A stretch of DNA of 34,252 bases from Candidatus Zhuqueibacterota bacterium (GTDB lineage: Bacteria; Zhuqueibacterota; Zhuqueibacteria; Residuimicrobiales; Residuimicrobiaceae), in NCBI GenBank assembly GCA_963169875.1, contig CAUJEL010000126.1, positions 1 through 34,252 on the forward strand, given 5' to 3'. Positions 1 to 9,700 of this stretch are shown piece after piece (the first letter of the stretch is position 1; each line of letters begins with the position of its first letter). The translations under genes and the position numbers were made by a program. Under the pieces are notes generated by a model that saw only the letters and a list, made by a program, of their open reading frames with translations, had not been told where the DNA came from and searched no databases.

Positions 1-941
1 GCCATGACGATATCGATGGGGCCGGTTTTGTCCAGAAATTGTTCCACATAGCGGGCGACCACACGTTCGGTCAGCACCTGCACGCCCGCGGCCACATCCG
101 CCGGAGAGAACTGCTCGAATGTGCGCGGCAAGGCCGCGCGAAATTTATCATAGTTGGTGCGGTGGGGATAGGCATGCTGACGCTGCTTCTCGGCCAGATA
201 GTAGCGGAATTCGCCGTTTTCAAAGCCAAACAGCTGCTCAAATTCCCTGGCCACATGGTCATAATTGCCATGCGCCGCCAGTCCGGTGATTTTCCCTTCA
301 TGCCGCATGGGTTTGTACCCCAGATACCAGGTTATGAAATTGTAAAACAAGCCCGGGCTGTGGTAGCTGGAAATCGTCTTGATGTGGGAGAGACGGCCAT
401 TTTCACCCAGCCAGACCTGGCCGCACTGCCCATCACCCTGGCCGTCCAGCGTCACGATCAGCGCGCGTGTGCGTCCGGAGGTGAAATAGGCGGCCGCAGC
501 ATGAGAACGATGGTGATCCACCAGCTCCAGGGGTTTGTCAGCCAGACCCACTTCCGCCAACAGCTTTTTGACCCGATTGAGGCGGAATTTGTTGTAAAAA
601 TAGGGGTAATACAACCAATATTTGTCCCAGGTGATGCTTTTGCTGAAGAGACTGGCCGCGATCCATTTCCTGTTTTTTTGCACATGGAACAGATCGTTAT
701 GTATATAACGCTGCAGCTCGGCGGGCGGCATGATGCCCACAGCCACCTTGTCGATATTTTCCGGTTTGGAGCCTGTCATCTCCATGACGAGTTTCAGACT
801 CAGAATCGGCGGACCATCTTCATTTCCATTATGGAGTTTGATTCGCGAAAGACGTTCCTCTTCAACCGCAGCGAGAATAACCCCGTCTTCGATGATGGCA
901 CAACCTGCATTATGATCATCATAGATACCCAGAATGCGCAT
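1..941 (-). CDS. Carbamoyltransferase, NodU/CmcH family (partial, C-terminus outside window)
   Basis: Transfers a carbamoyl group from carbamoyl phosphate (via carbamoyl-adenylate) to a sugar hydroxyl, here most likely on the polysaccharide or its nucleotide-sugar precursor. The 313 visible codons begin MRILGIYDDHNAGCAI and match the N-terminal Kae1-like half of the family: the His-rich VDHHRSHAAAAYF metal/nucleotide motif, the LDGQGDGQ motif and EGKITGLAAHG are all present. ATG is at 941, with GGAG a few bases upstream (AAAAAGGAGACAGGTA). The reading frame stays open to base 1, so the C-terminal domain is cut by the window edge and the gene need not be broken. It is the last visible gene of the polysaccharide operon, 81 bases after the ligase-like gene. 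Family assignment is firm; the acceptor is unknown. Confidence 0.87.
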   Translation of the reverse strand, partial: MRILGIYDDHNAGCAIIEDGVILAAVEEERLSRIKLHNGNEDGPPILSLKLVMEMTGSKPENIDKVAVGIMPPAELQRYIHNDLFHVQKNRKWIAASLFSKSITWDKYWLYYPYFYNKFRLNRVKKLLAEVGLADKPLELVDHHRSHAAAAYFTSGRTRALIVTLDGQGDGQCGQVWLGENGRLSHIKTISSYHSPGLFYNFITWYLGYKPMRHEGKITGLAAHGNYDHVAREFEQLFGFENGEFRYYLAEKQRQHAYPHRTNYDKFRAALPRTFEQFSPADVAAGVQVLTERVVARYVEQFLDKTGPIDIVM

Positions 942-1022
942 TACCTGTCTCCTTTTTATGCTCATGTTACTCTATTTCAAAAATACCCTTTTTTTCATCC
1001 GGCTGCCGTCCCTGAGACCGGC

Positions 1023-2348
1023 TCACCGGCCGGCGCGGTTCTGCAGCGGCGCTCCGGCGTGTTGCTGCATCGCACTTTTCCGCGCCAGCAGTTTGGCGCG
1101 CAACCGCGGATCAGCCAGAATTTTGCGCTGGTGGGCATCAATTTTTGCCACGACCAGCGTGATGCCAAAAACCATCCAGATGTGATTCTTGACATAGAGA
1201 TTGCGATAGTCCGGCGACGGCAGCATGGCGATGGCAAAAGCAAGAATGCCGGTGACCGCCGCCGAAGCAATATGATACATGAACTGATCCCTGCTTTTGC
1301 GGCACTTGAAGCCGACATAGAGAAAGGACAGAATGATCAGTGCAAAAAGGATCAACCCCGGATAACCCAATTCCGCACCGATCAGCAAGTAACTGCAGTG
1401 GACGATTTGCAGTCCGGCGGTCTCTTTGCTGACGAATTCGCGGTAATTGTTCAATCCCACCCCGGTGACCGGGTGATCGTTCATGATGCGCACGGCGTCG
1501 AGGGCCAGATTTTTCCGGCTGGAGGAACGTTCAGCCATCATCGAGTCCTCCGCATCGCTGAAGCGGTCGATGATGACGGTCCCGTAGCGCAAGGTGCCGA
1601 GCAACGCCATGACGGCCATCACGCCCAAAAGTCCACGCGCTTTTTTTGTCAAAGCCTTGCCGCGGAAGAAATCGATGCTGAACATGATCACCATGGCGCC
1701 GGCAAAACCAAGCCAGTTGGCGCGGTTCAGCGTTGCGTACAACGCCACCACGCCGATGAAAAAAGCGGCGATGTAAAACGTGTGATACCTGGGCCTGAGA
1801 TAAACCGCCATGCGAAACGTCAGCACCGACATCAGGCTCATATAGAAACCGGCGACGCTGGGATGAACGAACGTTCCCATAGCCTGCCAGCCCCAGAACT
1901 GTTCGCCCAAAAAGGACAAACCCACCGGACCGCGCAGCCACTGATGTACCGCGATCAGCCCTTCATAGAGCAATCCAAATGCAAATCCGAGAAAAAAATA
2001 CTGCAGTTCTTCCTTGGTATTGACAAACAGAATGATGGCAACAAAAATCAACAGAGCCCGCAGATTATATAGCAGTTCCTGATTGACGAACGGCTTGTTC
2101 ACCGCAAAAAAAAGTCCACTGGCAGACCACAGGAAAAAGAGAATCGTAAAAACAATCGGCAGCGTGGCCTGGCGTGCCTGGGGCAGCCGTTTGCGGCCCA
2201 GGATAAACAACAAGAACAAGGGAATGTCAACGATATGGATCGGATCAGGACCGGCGATATAATCCTGAATGCCGCTGATGGTAATTCCCTGCGCGATGGT
2301 CGCAAAAAAAGTCAGGAGGATCAACAGGTATTTGGTATATCGGGCCAT
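1023..2348 (-). CDS. O-antigen ligase / polymerase-like membrane protein (Wzy_C family)
   Basis: A 441-residue polytopic inner-membrane protein with about ten or more hydrophobic segments. The C-terminal half carries the Wzy_C-type signature: an NDHPVTGVGLNNYREF stretch, then a long periplasmic loop ending in VHCSYLLIGAELGYPGL, where the family usually has HNSYL and ELG. Such proteins polymerise O-units or ligate a finished glycan to a lipid or protein acceptor on the periplasmic face. The polar sequence alone cannot separate ligase from polymerase. The start is ATG 2348 with GAGG eight bases upstream; the preceding GT-C gene stops 9 bases before it, so the two are co-transcribed. The usual Asn after the loop His is Cys here. 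As the only such protein in the locus it may be the polymerase (Wzy). Confidence 0.78.
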   Translation of the reverse strand: MARYTKYLLILLTFFATIAQGITISGIQDYIAGPDPIHIVDIPLFLLFILGRKRLPQARQATLPIVFTILFFLWSASGLFFAVNKPFVNQELLYNLRALLIFVAIILFVNTKEELQYFFLGFAFGLLYEGLIAVHQWLRGPVGLSFLGEQFWGWQAMGTFVHPSVAGFYMSLMSVLTFRMAVYLRPRYHTFYIAAFFIGVVALYATLNRANWLGFAGAMVIMFSIDFFRGKALTKKARGLLGVMAVMALLGTLRYGTVIIDRFSDAEDSMMAERSSSRKNLALDAVRIMNDHPVTGVGLNNYREFVSKETAGLQIVHCSYLLIGAELGYPGLILFALIILSFLYVGFKCRKSRDQFMYHIASAAVTGILAFAIAMLPSPDYRNLYVKNHIWMVFGITLVVAKIDAHQRKILADPRLRAKLLARKSAMQQHAGAPLQNRAGR

Positions 2349-2357
2349 CGCATATCC

Positions 2358-3611
2358 TCATGTCACGCGATGATGCTGCCACTCCTGCCAGATCTTCCAC
2401 AGCGCCAGGCTGGTGAAAAGAACCAACAAAGGCAAAATAGGAATCCGGTACCTCGGCACAACCAGCATCACCACGTGCAACGCAACATAATACCACAGCA
2501 GGAGATGCAGCAGAAACATCTCCCGCCACCTCCGCCGGCTCAACCACATCCCTGCGAATGATAAAAACAAAACCGGATAATAGGCAACAGCAAGGACCAT
2601 CTGAATCGTGGTACCGCTCTGGCGTTTCGCACCCGTTGGCGCGGACTCGTACACCCAGAACCAGAAACGCAAAAATTTGCGGCCCATCAATCCCAGCGTC
2701 GCCCAGGGCCGGGCTTTCATATTTTTGAGGGCCTCCTGACGGAGGCGCTGTTCGCGCTCAACCATGTTCATCCCGGCGGTCATGCTGTCCATGAGGGCCA
2801 TGGTTTTTTCATAGCTGAATTTGCCATCCAGCGGCAAATAGTTCCCCGTCCACATGACATCGCCCGTGCCGACCGCAACTGGCACAAAAGCTTCAAAAAC
2901 CAAATAGTTACGAATTGCCCACGGAATAATGGGCAACACGAAGAACAGGCTGAAAATGAGCACCTGACGCAGGGCATTACGAAACCCGAAGCGCACCAGC
3001 GCAGCCAGGCCCAGCAGCAGCGGCATGAACATCGTGACGCCGCGCGTCAGCGTGGCCAACGCCGTAACCACACCGGCCAGGGCCAATCTGCCCCACGTCG
3101 GCTGTTCCACTGCGCGCAGCGTCAGCCAAATCGTCGTTATGAATAAAAAGATAAAGAGCGATTCCGTGTACAGAAACGTATTGAGCACCACCAGTTCCGG
3201 CAAGAACAGGGCGAGCACAAAGGCGATCATAGCCGGACCATGCCCGAAGAAATGGTGCACCAGCCGGTAAAGGACCCACGCCGTCAAGGTTCCCAACAAG
3301 GCCTGCAGCAGCTCCACCAGGAGCGGCTGCACTCCGGCCAGCGCGTACAACGCCGCCAGAAAAAACGGATACAAAGGCGCCACAAAACAGTTGGGATTGA
3401 TCCCATCCTGACTGAATCCCCGGCCTTCAATCAGATTCACCGCAATGCCATTGTACGTTGCTGCATCCAAAGCCGCAGTCCCGCCAATGTCCTGGGTCAG
3501 CAACACAAATACAATCCGGAACGCCAGGCCACTCAAAGCGATCATCCAAAGCAGACGACGGGGCGGCTGCTCCAGCCATTTTTTCATCCACAGACTCAAA
3601 TCTCTGATCAT
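2358..3611 (-). CDS. GT-C glycosyltransferase, GT39/ArnT-like (PMT_2 type)
   Basis: A 417-residue integral membrane protein. Residues about 20-40 form the first hydrophobic helix, followed by an external loop with ALDAATYNGIAVNLIEG; the Asp at about 49 is in the position of the catalytic Asp of GT39/ArnT-like enzymes. Some ten further hydrophobic helices follow. The family uses polyprenyl-phosphate sugars as donors on the periplasmic side. The start is ATG 3611, overlapping the TGA of the upstream GT-C gene by four bases (ATGA), which implies translational coupling. This is one of three GT-C genes in the operon. Donor sugar and acceptor cannot be read from sequence. Confidence 0.78.
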   Translation of the reverse strand: MIRDLSLWMKKWLEQPPRRLLWMIALSGLAFRIVFVLLTQDIGGTAALDAATYNGIAVNLIEGRGFSQDGINPNCFVAPLYPFFLAALYALAGVQPLLVELLQALLGTLTAWVLYRLVHHFFGHGPAMIAFVLALFLPELVVLNTFLYTESLFIFLFITTIWLTLRAVEQPTWGRLALAGVVTALATLTRGVTMFMPLLLGLAALVRFGFRNALRQVLIFSLFFVLPIIPWAIRNYLVFEAFVPVAVGTGDVMWTGNYLPLDGKFSYEKTMALMDSMTAGMNMVEREQRLRQEALKNMKARPWATLGLMGRKFLRFWFWVYESAPTGAKRQSGTTIQMVLAVAYYPVLFLSFAGMWLSRRRWREMFLLHLLLWYYVALHVVMLVVPRYRIPILPLLVLFTSLALWKIWQEWQHHRVT

Positions 3612-5254
3612 TCCTTTCTGACGCGATAAATTTCCACAACCGGGCTGATGTTCAGATCGTTCCCGGGTTCGAAGCGAATCAGCAATTCCGCATGGACATC
3701 CACCCAGGCGTAAAATTGCGCGCGTTGCGCCACCCGCTCAGGGTAACGTTGCCGCGACTCCTTCCACTCATACCGGGCGCGCGTGAAACTGTCCAGAACC
3801 AGATATTCCAGATCCTTCTCCACCACATAGGCGGTGGCATCATGATCACCGGCGCGCTGCATGCCATGCGCAAACATCTTGGGCACCAGACCATGGACGT
3901 CGTAGATACGTGCGTAATCCGGTGACTCGCGGATCACCTCGAGATTGATATCATGCTGACTCAACAACGGCGGGGCGAATTCCTCCGTGCCAATGCGCGC
4001 ATGGGCCGGAACATGCTTCTCAATCCACTCCTTGGCCTCTGTCCTTGTATCAACCTGATACAGAGCGAGGTCATAACGCAGCGATTTCACCCCCTGAGGC
4101 AGGATGGTGATCCCAATCACAACTCCATAGAATATCAGTAGATTACGCTTATTTTTAATATACTCCGATACAATCCCAATCGGCTCAGCGGCAATAAGCA
4201 GCAAAAATGGAACCAAAGGCAGCAGATGGCGCATGGCCTTGTAGTTCATTTGCCCGATCACGGCATAGAGGATCACGGGGAAAACCAGGATGAGAAAATC
4301 GCGTTTTTGCCGCCGCAGCAACATGAAAAAGGCGCCTGCGATGAAGAGCAGCGTGACGCCCCATCCCAGGCTTTCGGGGAAAGTATTGTCATAAAAGAAT
4401 CCATACCCCGGCGAATGATCACCCGTGAAATAGGAAAAAAAGGAGCCGCCGGAACCGAGTTTTCCGGTTTGTTCAAATTCAGCGGTTCCCACAACGCTCT
4501 TCCAGAAGCGGCTGAAATCGATCAACGGCAGGGGACAGCCGGCGAGAAAAGCCAGGATCATCGTCCCGGCGGCCAGCCAGATGCGCTGATCCCGCAGTTT
4601 GAGCACGAGACGTTGTAAAAATTTTTGTGCAACCGCCTGGTCCGGGAAAAAATGCGCCAGGAGGATGGGCAGGACGATCAGTCCGGCATTGTATTTGGTG
4701 GCGACCGCAAGTCCAGCGTAGAGGCCGGCCAGCACATAGGGCCGCACCCCCTCGTTGCGGAAAATGCCGGCGCTGTAATAAAAAGAGAGCGCCACAAACA
4801 GCGTCAACAGTATATCGACCGTCCCAAAGTGCGCATTTTTGACCGGTAAAAACGTCACCGCCCAAAATGCGGCTGCCCACAGGCCGGTCTGACGGGAAAA
4901 AAGCTTCTTCCCGGTTCGATAGATGACAATAATGGTCACTATCCCCGCCAGCAGGGAAAGCCAGCGTCCCACCATGTGGAAATGAAAAGGGTGCAGATAG
5001 TAATACACCTTGACGCTGGCCAAACTCGTGGCCGTGCCGGTCACCATCAACCCGATGATGTAAAGGCCGAACGCAAACGCCAGGACAAACGCATAGAGCG
5101 GCGGATATCCCTTGAGGAGGAATACGGTCTCCGATGACCAATGCTGGATATCCAGGAGATTGCCGGCATGGTAGACCAGTTTCATCTCATCCGGATGATA
5201 GCGAAAGGGATCGCCAAAACCCAGGCCGAGCATCCGCAGTATCAATCCGATCAC
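3608..5254 (-). CDS. GT-C glycosyltransferase, GT39-like (phospholipid-carrier dependent)
   Basis: A protein of about 548 residues with an N-terminal helix, then YHPDEMKLVYHAGNLL, where the DE pair sits in the usual catalytic first-loop position. Many further transmembrane helices follow, with a soluble C-terminal part (about residues 380-548). The role is transfer of a sugar from a lipid-phosphate donor on the outer face of the inner membrane. The start is uncertain. GTG 5254 is the first conventional start in the open frame but lies inside the first hydrophobic helix and has no ribosome-binding site. The frame is open back to base 5350 without ATG, GTG or TTG. An ATA at 5320, overlapping the upstream TAG and preceded by AGAGG, would give a complete helix. 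The C-terminus overlaps the next gene by four bases. Confidence 0.75.
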   Translation of the reverse strand: MIGLILRMLGLGFGDPFRYHPDEMKLVYHAGNLLDIQHWSSETVFLLKGYPPLYAFVLAFAFGLYIIGLMVTGTATSLASVKVYYYLHPFHFHMVGRWLSLLAGIVTIIVIYRTGKKLFSRQTGLWAAAFWAVTFLPVKNAHFGTVDILLTLFVALSFYYSAGIFRNEGVRPYVLAGLYAGLAVATKYNAGLIVLPILLAHFFPDQAVAQKFLQRLVLKLRDQRIWLAAGTMILAFLAGCPLPLIDFSRFWKSVVGTAEFEQTGKLGSGGSFFSYFTGDHSPGYGFFYDNTFPESLGWGVTLLFIAGAFFMLLRRQKRDFLILVFPVILYAVIGQMNYKAMRHLLPLVPFLLLIAAEPIGIVSEYIKNKRNLLIFYGVVIGITILPQGVKSLRYDLALYQVDTRTEAKEWIEKHVPAHARIGTEEFAPPLLSQHDINLEVIRESPDYARIYDVHGLVPKMFAHGMQRAGDHDATAYVVEKDLEYLVLDSFTRARYEWKESRQRYPERVAQRAQFYAWVDVHAELLIRFEPGNDLNISPVVEIYRVRKE

Positions 5255-5316
5255 CAGGATGCCCGCCAGCCAGCTGTTGTTCAGTCCGCTGGCGCGTAGC
5301 TTTTCTATGCGGCCGA

Positions 5317-6417
5317 CTATTTTGCACCTCTGACTTTTATAAAGAGTTCCTCATAATCGCTTGTGACTTTATCCCATGAGTAGTATTGATGCACACGCTG
5401 CTTGACGATCTCGCGGTATTTTTCGACCACATCCGGGCGATCGAGGAGATACTGCAATTGCAGGCGCAAAGAATCCGCTTCGCGGGTGGTGAAATAAAAT
5501 CCGGCATCGGCCAGAACCTCATGATGCTCGGGCACATCATTGGCGAGGATGCAATTGCCATACCCCATCCCCTCCAGCAGCGCCGGATGGGTCCCCCCCA
5601 CCTCGGTCGCCTGAATATAACAATAGGCGTTTTGCTGCAGTTCCCGGTATCCCCGCCCGAAAACATATCCCGTGAACGTGATGCGTGGATCACGGGTCGC
5701 ACGCAGCCCATTGATATAGTCATTGGCGTAAGGGGCATCCCCGACCATGATCAGCTTCAGATCGGTGCGGACTTTTTCGAACGCTTCAACGACGCGATGG
5801 GCATTGTTTTCGGGCTCCATACGGCTGACGTAGAGGACATAATCCCGGCCCCGAAGCCCCAGTTGATCGAGAATCTCTCTGGTTTCTACGGGCGTTTCCG
5901 GCGCACCATAGGGAATATAGGTTGACGCTTTTTGAAATTTCTCCAGATAGTACTGCTGCACCTCGCGGGCGTCCGACACGATGGCAGTCGGCAAAAAGGT
6001 GGCGAGAAATTCCGAAATCTTGTAAAAGGCCTTGCCAGCCCAATTCCATTTTTGCCGCTTCCACTCCAACCCGTCCACATTCAAAACCACGGGTTTGCCC
6101 ATCAACCGGGGCATGAAAGAAAAGACCGCATTCGCGCTGTTGCAGATGAACACCATATCATAGCGATGAAAAAAACTGTGCAGAGCACAGAAAAAAGTAT
6201 GCGCCACCGTGTCAAGATATTTGTGGCTGATCGTCGGCAAGATGACGATACGAACCCCTTTATACCAGGGCTCGTGATAATCGATGATATTGCTGCGGCC
6301 GTACACGGTAACCTGATGACCTTTTTCCGCCAGGCGGGGTGCCATCTGTTCAATAAAAGTCTCAAAGCCGCCATAATTGGCAGGAATGCCGCGAATGCCC
6401 ATGATTGCAATTTTCAT
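5317..6417 (-). CDS. GT4-family glycosyltransferase with DUF1972 N-terminal domain
   Basis: A 366-residue cytoplasmic retaining glycosyltransferase. The N-terminus, MKIAIMGIRGIPANYGGFETF, is the hallmark of the DUF1972 group, which includes many rhamnosyltransferases. The C-terminal GT4 domain holds the EX7E-type signature in TEVGGTHPALLEGMGYG. A strand-rich donor-binding region with YVLYVSRMEPENN is at about residue 195. The start is ATG 6417, with AAGGA nine bases upstream, and it overlaps the flippase stop by four bases (ATGA). The enzyme probably adds one residue to the growing lipid-linked oligosaccharide before export. The specific sugar is unknown. Confidence 0.85.
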   Translation of the reverse strand: MKIAIMGIRGIPANYGGFETFIEQMAPRLAEKGHQVTVYGRSNIIDYHEPWYKGVRIVILPTISHKYLDTVAHTFFCALHSFFHRYDMVFICNSANAVFSFMPRLMGKPVVLNVDGLEWKRQKWNWAGKAFYKISEFLATFLPTAIVSDAREVQQYYLEKFQKASTYIPYGAPETPVETREILDQLGLRGRDYVLYVSRMEPENNAHRVVEAFEKVRTDLKLIMVGDAPYANDYINGLRATRDPRITFTGYVFGRGYRELQQNAYCYIQATEVGGTHPALLEGMGYGNCILANDVPEHHEVLADAGFYFTTREADSLRLQLQYLLDRPDVVEKYREIVKQRVHQYYSWDKVTSDYEELFIKVRGAK

Positions 6418-7901
6418 GACTGACTTCCTTGCAGCTCGACTTCAGGAGCCGGTTTTTTGCCCGCTTGCTGCACCATTTTCCGCAACTCGGCGAATAGGGA
6501 AGGTTTGACCAACCACAGCGTTGCCACATAAACAATGGCACAAACAACCATACCGGCCGCCAGCTGCAGCATCATGGCACCCGGCCATTGCTGATTGATG
6601 AGGGTGCGCAGTGCGAAGGCAGCCAGCATCATGACGAGGCTGGCGGTGGCCGCAGGCCACAACGCCTGAAAAAACTCTTTCATGGTCAGATCAGCCTGGC
6701 GGTTGGTGATATGCTGAATGATGGGAAAGGTGAGCAGATACAATCCCGTATAAGCGGCTGATGCGCCGGTAATGCCATATTGGCTTCCCAGCCAGACAGC
6801 AGCAGCAAAGGGCAGCAAATAAATGGAATTCCACCAAAACTCGATATGCGGTTTGCCCCGCGCTTTGAGAACCGAACCGCGAATGGTTCCAACCGATTTG
6901 AGCATGGCCATGGGGACGAGTATGATGAGCGGTACAATCAGCTCTTGCCATTCTTCGCCCAGCGCCAGCAATACAAACTCCCTGGCGTATAAACCCAGCC
7001 CCACCAGAATGGGGAAGGTTATCAGCGAGATATAGCGCATGGACTGGACGTACCCCCATTTGAACGATTTGAGGTTGGTCTGCACCGCTGAGAAGGCCGG
7101 AAACGTCACGCGGGAGACGACGCCGGAAAGGCGCGTCACGGGCATCTTGACCAGCTGCATGGCCATACCGTAGATGCCGAGCGCGGAATCGCCCAGGATG
7201 CGGCCGATGATGGTGATGTCGGCGTTGGAGTTCAAATAAAAAGCCACATCATTTCCGATCACCTTGCTGCTGAATCCAGCCAGCTCCCGGAATTCGCTCC
7301 ACTTGAAATGGCGTCCAGGTTTATAATCACTGTAGTGCAGAAAGAGCGCGACGCCACACAAATCGCGGATGAGCATGGCGCCTGCCAGACTCCACACACC
7401 AAATCCGCCAAGGGCCATGCTGACGGCCACGACGCCATAGATGACCGCGGTCCCCGTCTCAATGATGCCCAATTTCTTGAATGCCATTTCGCGCACGAGA
7501 AGCGCTTTCTGCACCACACAAAAAGCATCAATGATAAAGCCGAGCGCAAGGACGATTACAACCGGCTGTACCAGTTCGTTGCGAAAAAATAATTTCATGG
7601 GATAGGAAGCCGCGACAGAAAAAATGAAGAGCAGGCTGCCAAAAACCAGACTTCCCCAGAACAAGGAATCGAGATGTCCGCGGTGAATTTGTTGTTTCTG
7701 CACGATGGCCGTGCCCAGGCCGTTGTCGGTGACGATCTGAACGGCAATGGTGACCAGGGCCGCCATGCTGATCAACCCGAAATCGGACGTATCGAGCAGA
7801 TTGCCGAGAATCAGCATCACCACAGCCAGCACGGCTTGCATGCTTATTTTGGCCAGCCCGGTCCACAACATCCCCTGCACGGTTTTCTGCTTGAGACTCA
7901 T
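6414..7901 (-). CDS. Wzx-type oligosaccharide flippase (MOP superfamily)
   Basis: A 495-residue polytopic protein with about 12-14 hydrophobic helices. The N-terminus MSLKQKTVQGMLWTGLAKI and an early LGNLLDTSDFGLISMA motif are typical of polysaccharide-export MOP/Wzx proteins. It moves undecaprenyl-pyrophosphate-linked oligosaccharide from the cytoplasmic to the periplasmic face. ATG 7901 is chosen because it forms an ATGA overlap with the stop of the upstream GT-C gene and begins at the conserved family N-terminus. The frame is open 31 codons further upstream, but that part lies within the neighbouring gene and is not conserved in type. Together with the O-antigen-ligase-like gene it indicates a Wzx/Wzy route. 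Confidence 0.86.
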   Translation of the reverse strand: MSLKQKTVQGMLWTGLAKISMQAVLAVVMLILGNLLDTSDFGLISMAALVTIAVQIVTDNGLGTAIVQKQQIHRGHLDSLFWGSLVFGSLLFIFSVAASYPMKLFFRNELVQPVVIVLALGFIIDAFCVVQKALLVREMAFKKLGIIETGTAVIYGVVAVSMALGGFGVWSLAGAMLIRDLCGVALFLHYSDYKPGRHFKWSEFRELAGFSSKVIGNDVAFYLNSNADITIIGRILGDSALGIYGMAMQLVKMPVTRLSGVVSRVTFPAFSAVQTNLKSFKWGYVQSMRYISLITFPILVGLGLYAREFVLLALGEEWQELIVPLIILVPMAMLKSVGTIRGSVLKARGKPHIEFWWNSIYLLPFAAAVWLGSQYGITGASAAYTGLYLLTFPIIQHITNRQADLTMKEFFQALWPAATASLVMMLAAFALRTLINQQWPGAMMLQLAAGMVVCAIVYVATLWLVKPSLFAELRKMVQQAGKKPAPEVELQGSQS

Positions 7902-9700
7902 CGCGAGGCGCCTCGCTGCAGAAAAAAATTGCACGCCAGTGAAGCGTCGGGGCTTTCCGGGTGCACCAGAAGCCGGTAAATTTCCACAGGCCATTTTGAC
8001 TCCGTCAAGGTGGCCACTTTCTCATAACGCTCAGCGATCATGCGCTCGATGAAATCCCAATAGCGCGCGAACTTTTTCTGCGCATAGCCATCGACAACGA
8101 TAAATCCGGGCGGCGTCTCTTGAAATTCTTTTTCAAAGGCCGCATCATATTTCATAAAAAAGAGCGTCGGATGGGAGACGCCGCCATACGGCTGCAATCC
8201 GGAGGAATGGGTCCAGATCATGGCACCGCTGAGGACGGTATCGTCCCGCTCACCCTGTCTCTGTAATATTTCCACCGCCCGATCCAGCGTGGCCGGAGAC
8301 CAGATGCATTCATACTTGGGGCCGATCAGTTTGCCGGAGACCGAGGCGGTCAAGAAAAGGGTCACCAGACCAGCGATGGCGGACAGCGGCGTCCCGCGAC
8401 GATATCTCATCCACACCAGCGCAGCCCACAAGCCCGCTGCAAACAGCGCCAGCAGCAGATGCCCCCATAAAGGCCAGAGCTGGTGCCACAGGATTCTTTG
8501 TATGGCAAAGATGAAAAAGAAAAGGCCCGCGAAAAAAATGAACCGTGACAGCAACGGCCACCCCTTACGGTCCCCCTTGATGACAGGAATTCCCAGCATG
8601 AGCAAAGGCGGCAGACTTTCCAAAAAGTATTGAGAATAAAAACCGCGATTGGCTGACTGAAAGGCATACGCCAACAACAGGATCACCACCCAAAGGGCGA
8701 AAAAGAGCTGCGCCGGATGTCTTGGCATGCTATTGCTCCGGCTCAACAGCCGTGCCGCAGAATAAACAGCCGCCGAAACGATAAAAAGGGAAAACAGCAG
8801 CGACTCCCGCCAGGCGCGCCAGGTATAGGACAAATCCTGATCGAGAATGCGGAACCCGGTGCTGTCGACAATGCGCATCTGTTCAGGTAAAATGCCCAGA
8901 AGATGGGCGAGGCGGTTCCAGACCAGATTCAGCGGATTTATTTGCGAGAAGACGATTTGGGAGGCCGTCAGAGATCCCCAATAATACCACGCCACCATCA
9001 GACATACCAGGAGGAATCCGCTCACATAGACCCCGATCTGCTTCCAGGTTTGGCCGCTGCGCCAACCACCATGGATGGCGATGAAAACAACCGTCGCCGC
9101 GGGCATGTATAACGTAGACTGGCGGATATACACCGCCATGGCGGCGCTGCAGCCTGAAAGCAGCAGGAAGCTCCACAGCGCCGGCTTGTCAACGGCGCGC
9201 AAAAGCAACCAGGCGCTGAGACAGCAGAACAATACCGCGGGCATCTCGGTCTTGACCACCGTAGACCAGATGAGCGTATAAGGCAGCAGCATATAGATAG
9301 TGGCTGCCAGCCAGCCGCTGGCAGCGTCATAGATCCGCCGGACCATGACGAATATCAGCCAACCGATGGCCAGAGAGGCGAACAGCGGCAACAACCGGCC
9401 GGCCGCGATGCCCGTACCAAAAACTTTGACGAACAAGGCCAGCAAGTACGTATAGACCGGTTGCCGGGAAGCGTAATCAACGATGGGAACCAGCCCCTGC
9501 CAGATCAGGCGCGCATCGAGCAGGTGTGCGCCTTCATCCGGATTGATCCATCTCATCTGCAGCAATAAAATCCGCAGACCCAGAGCGAGGCTCATGGTCA
9601 AGGCCAGCAAAAGCCAGGTCTTTTCGCTCCATCTGGCGACTATATTTTTCAGTGCTGTTGACAATTGTTCTCTGCTGCGTGGTTCAATGCAATCATTCAA
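7898..9700 (-). CDS. GT-C glycosyltransferase, GT39/ArnT-like
   Basis: A 600-residue protein, the longest of the three GT-C enzymes here. A first helix at about residues 29-48 is followed by RWINPDEGAHLLDARLIWQG, with D55/E56 in the catalytic loop position. Roughly eleven more helices follow, then a soluble C-terminal domain from about residue 440. It should take a polyprenyl-phosphate sugar on the periplasmic face. The assigned start is TTG 9700, overlapping the end of the DegT-family gene by eight bases. No strong ribosome-binding site precedes it, and a TTG twelve codons further on is an alternative. The stop overlaps the flippase ATG. Confidence 0.78.
   Translation of the reverse strand: MNDCIEPRSREQLSTALKNIVARWSEKTWLLLALTMSLALGLRILLLQMRWINPDEGAHLLDARLIWQGLVPIVDYASRQPVYTYLLALFVKVFGTGIAAGRLLPLFASLAIGWLIFVMVRRIYDAASGWLAATIYMLLPYTLIWSTVVKTEMPAVLFCCLSAWLLLRAVDKPALWSFLLLSGCSAAMAVYIRQSTLYMPAATVVFIAIHGGWRSGQTWKQIGVYVSGFLLVCLMVAWYYWGSLTASQIVFSQINPLNLVWNRLAHLLGILPEQMRIVDSTGFRILDQDLSYTWRAWRESLLFSLFIVSAAVYSAARLLSRSNSMPRHPAQLFFALWVVILLLAYAFQSANRGFYSQYFLESLPPLLMLGIPVIKGDRKGWPLLSRFIFFAGLFFFIFAIQRILWHQLWPLWGHLLLALFAAGLWAALVWMRYRRGTPLSAIAGLVTLFLTASVSGKLIGPKYECIWSPATLDRAVEILQRQGERDDTVLSGAMIWTHSSGLQPYGGVSHPTLFFMKYDAAFEKEFQETPPGFIVVDGYAQKKFARYWDFIERMIAERYEKVATLTESKWPVEIYRLLVHPESPDASLACNFFLQRGASR

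Noticed and set aside
39-2072. A 677-codon open frame on the plus strand
   Set aside because: It lies antisense to the carbamoyltransferase and O-antigen-ligase-like genes, both of which carry family motifs. Its translation is rich in His/Gln/Arg without recognisable domains, as expected from the reverse of biased codons.
7902-7994. N-terminal extension of the flippase
   Set aside because: It overlaps the upstream GT-C gene by almost 100 bases, and the conserved family start MSLKQKTVQG is at 7901 with a coupled ATGA overlap.
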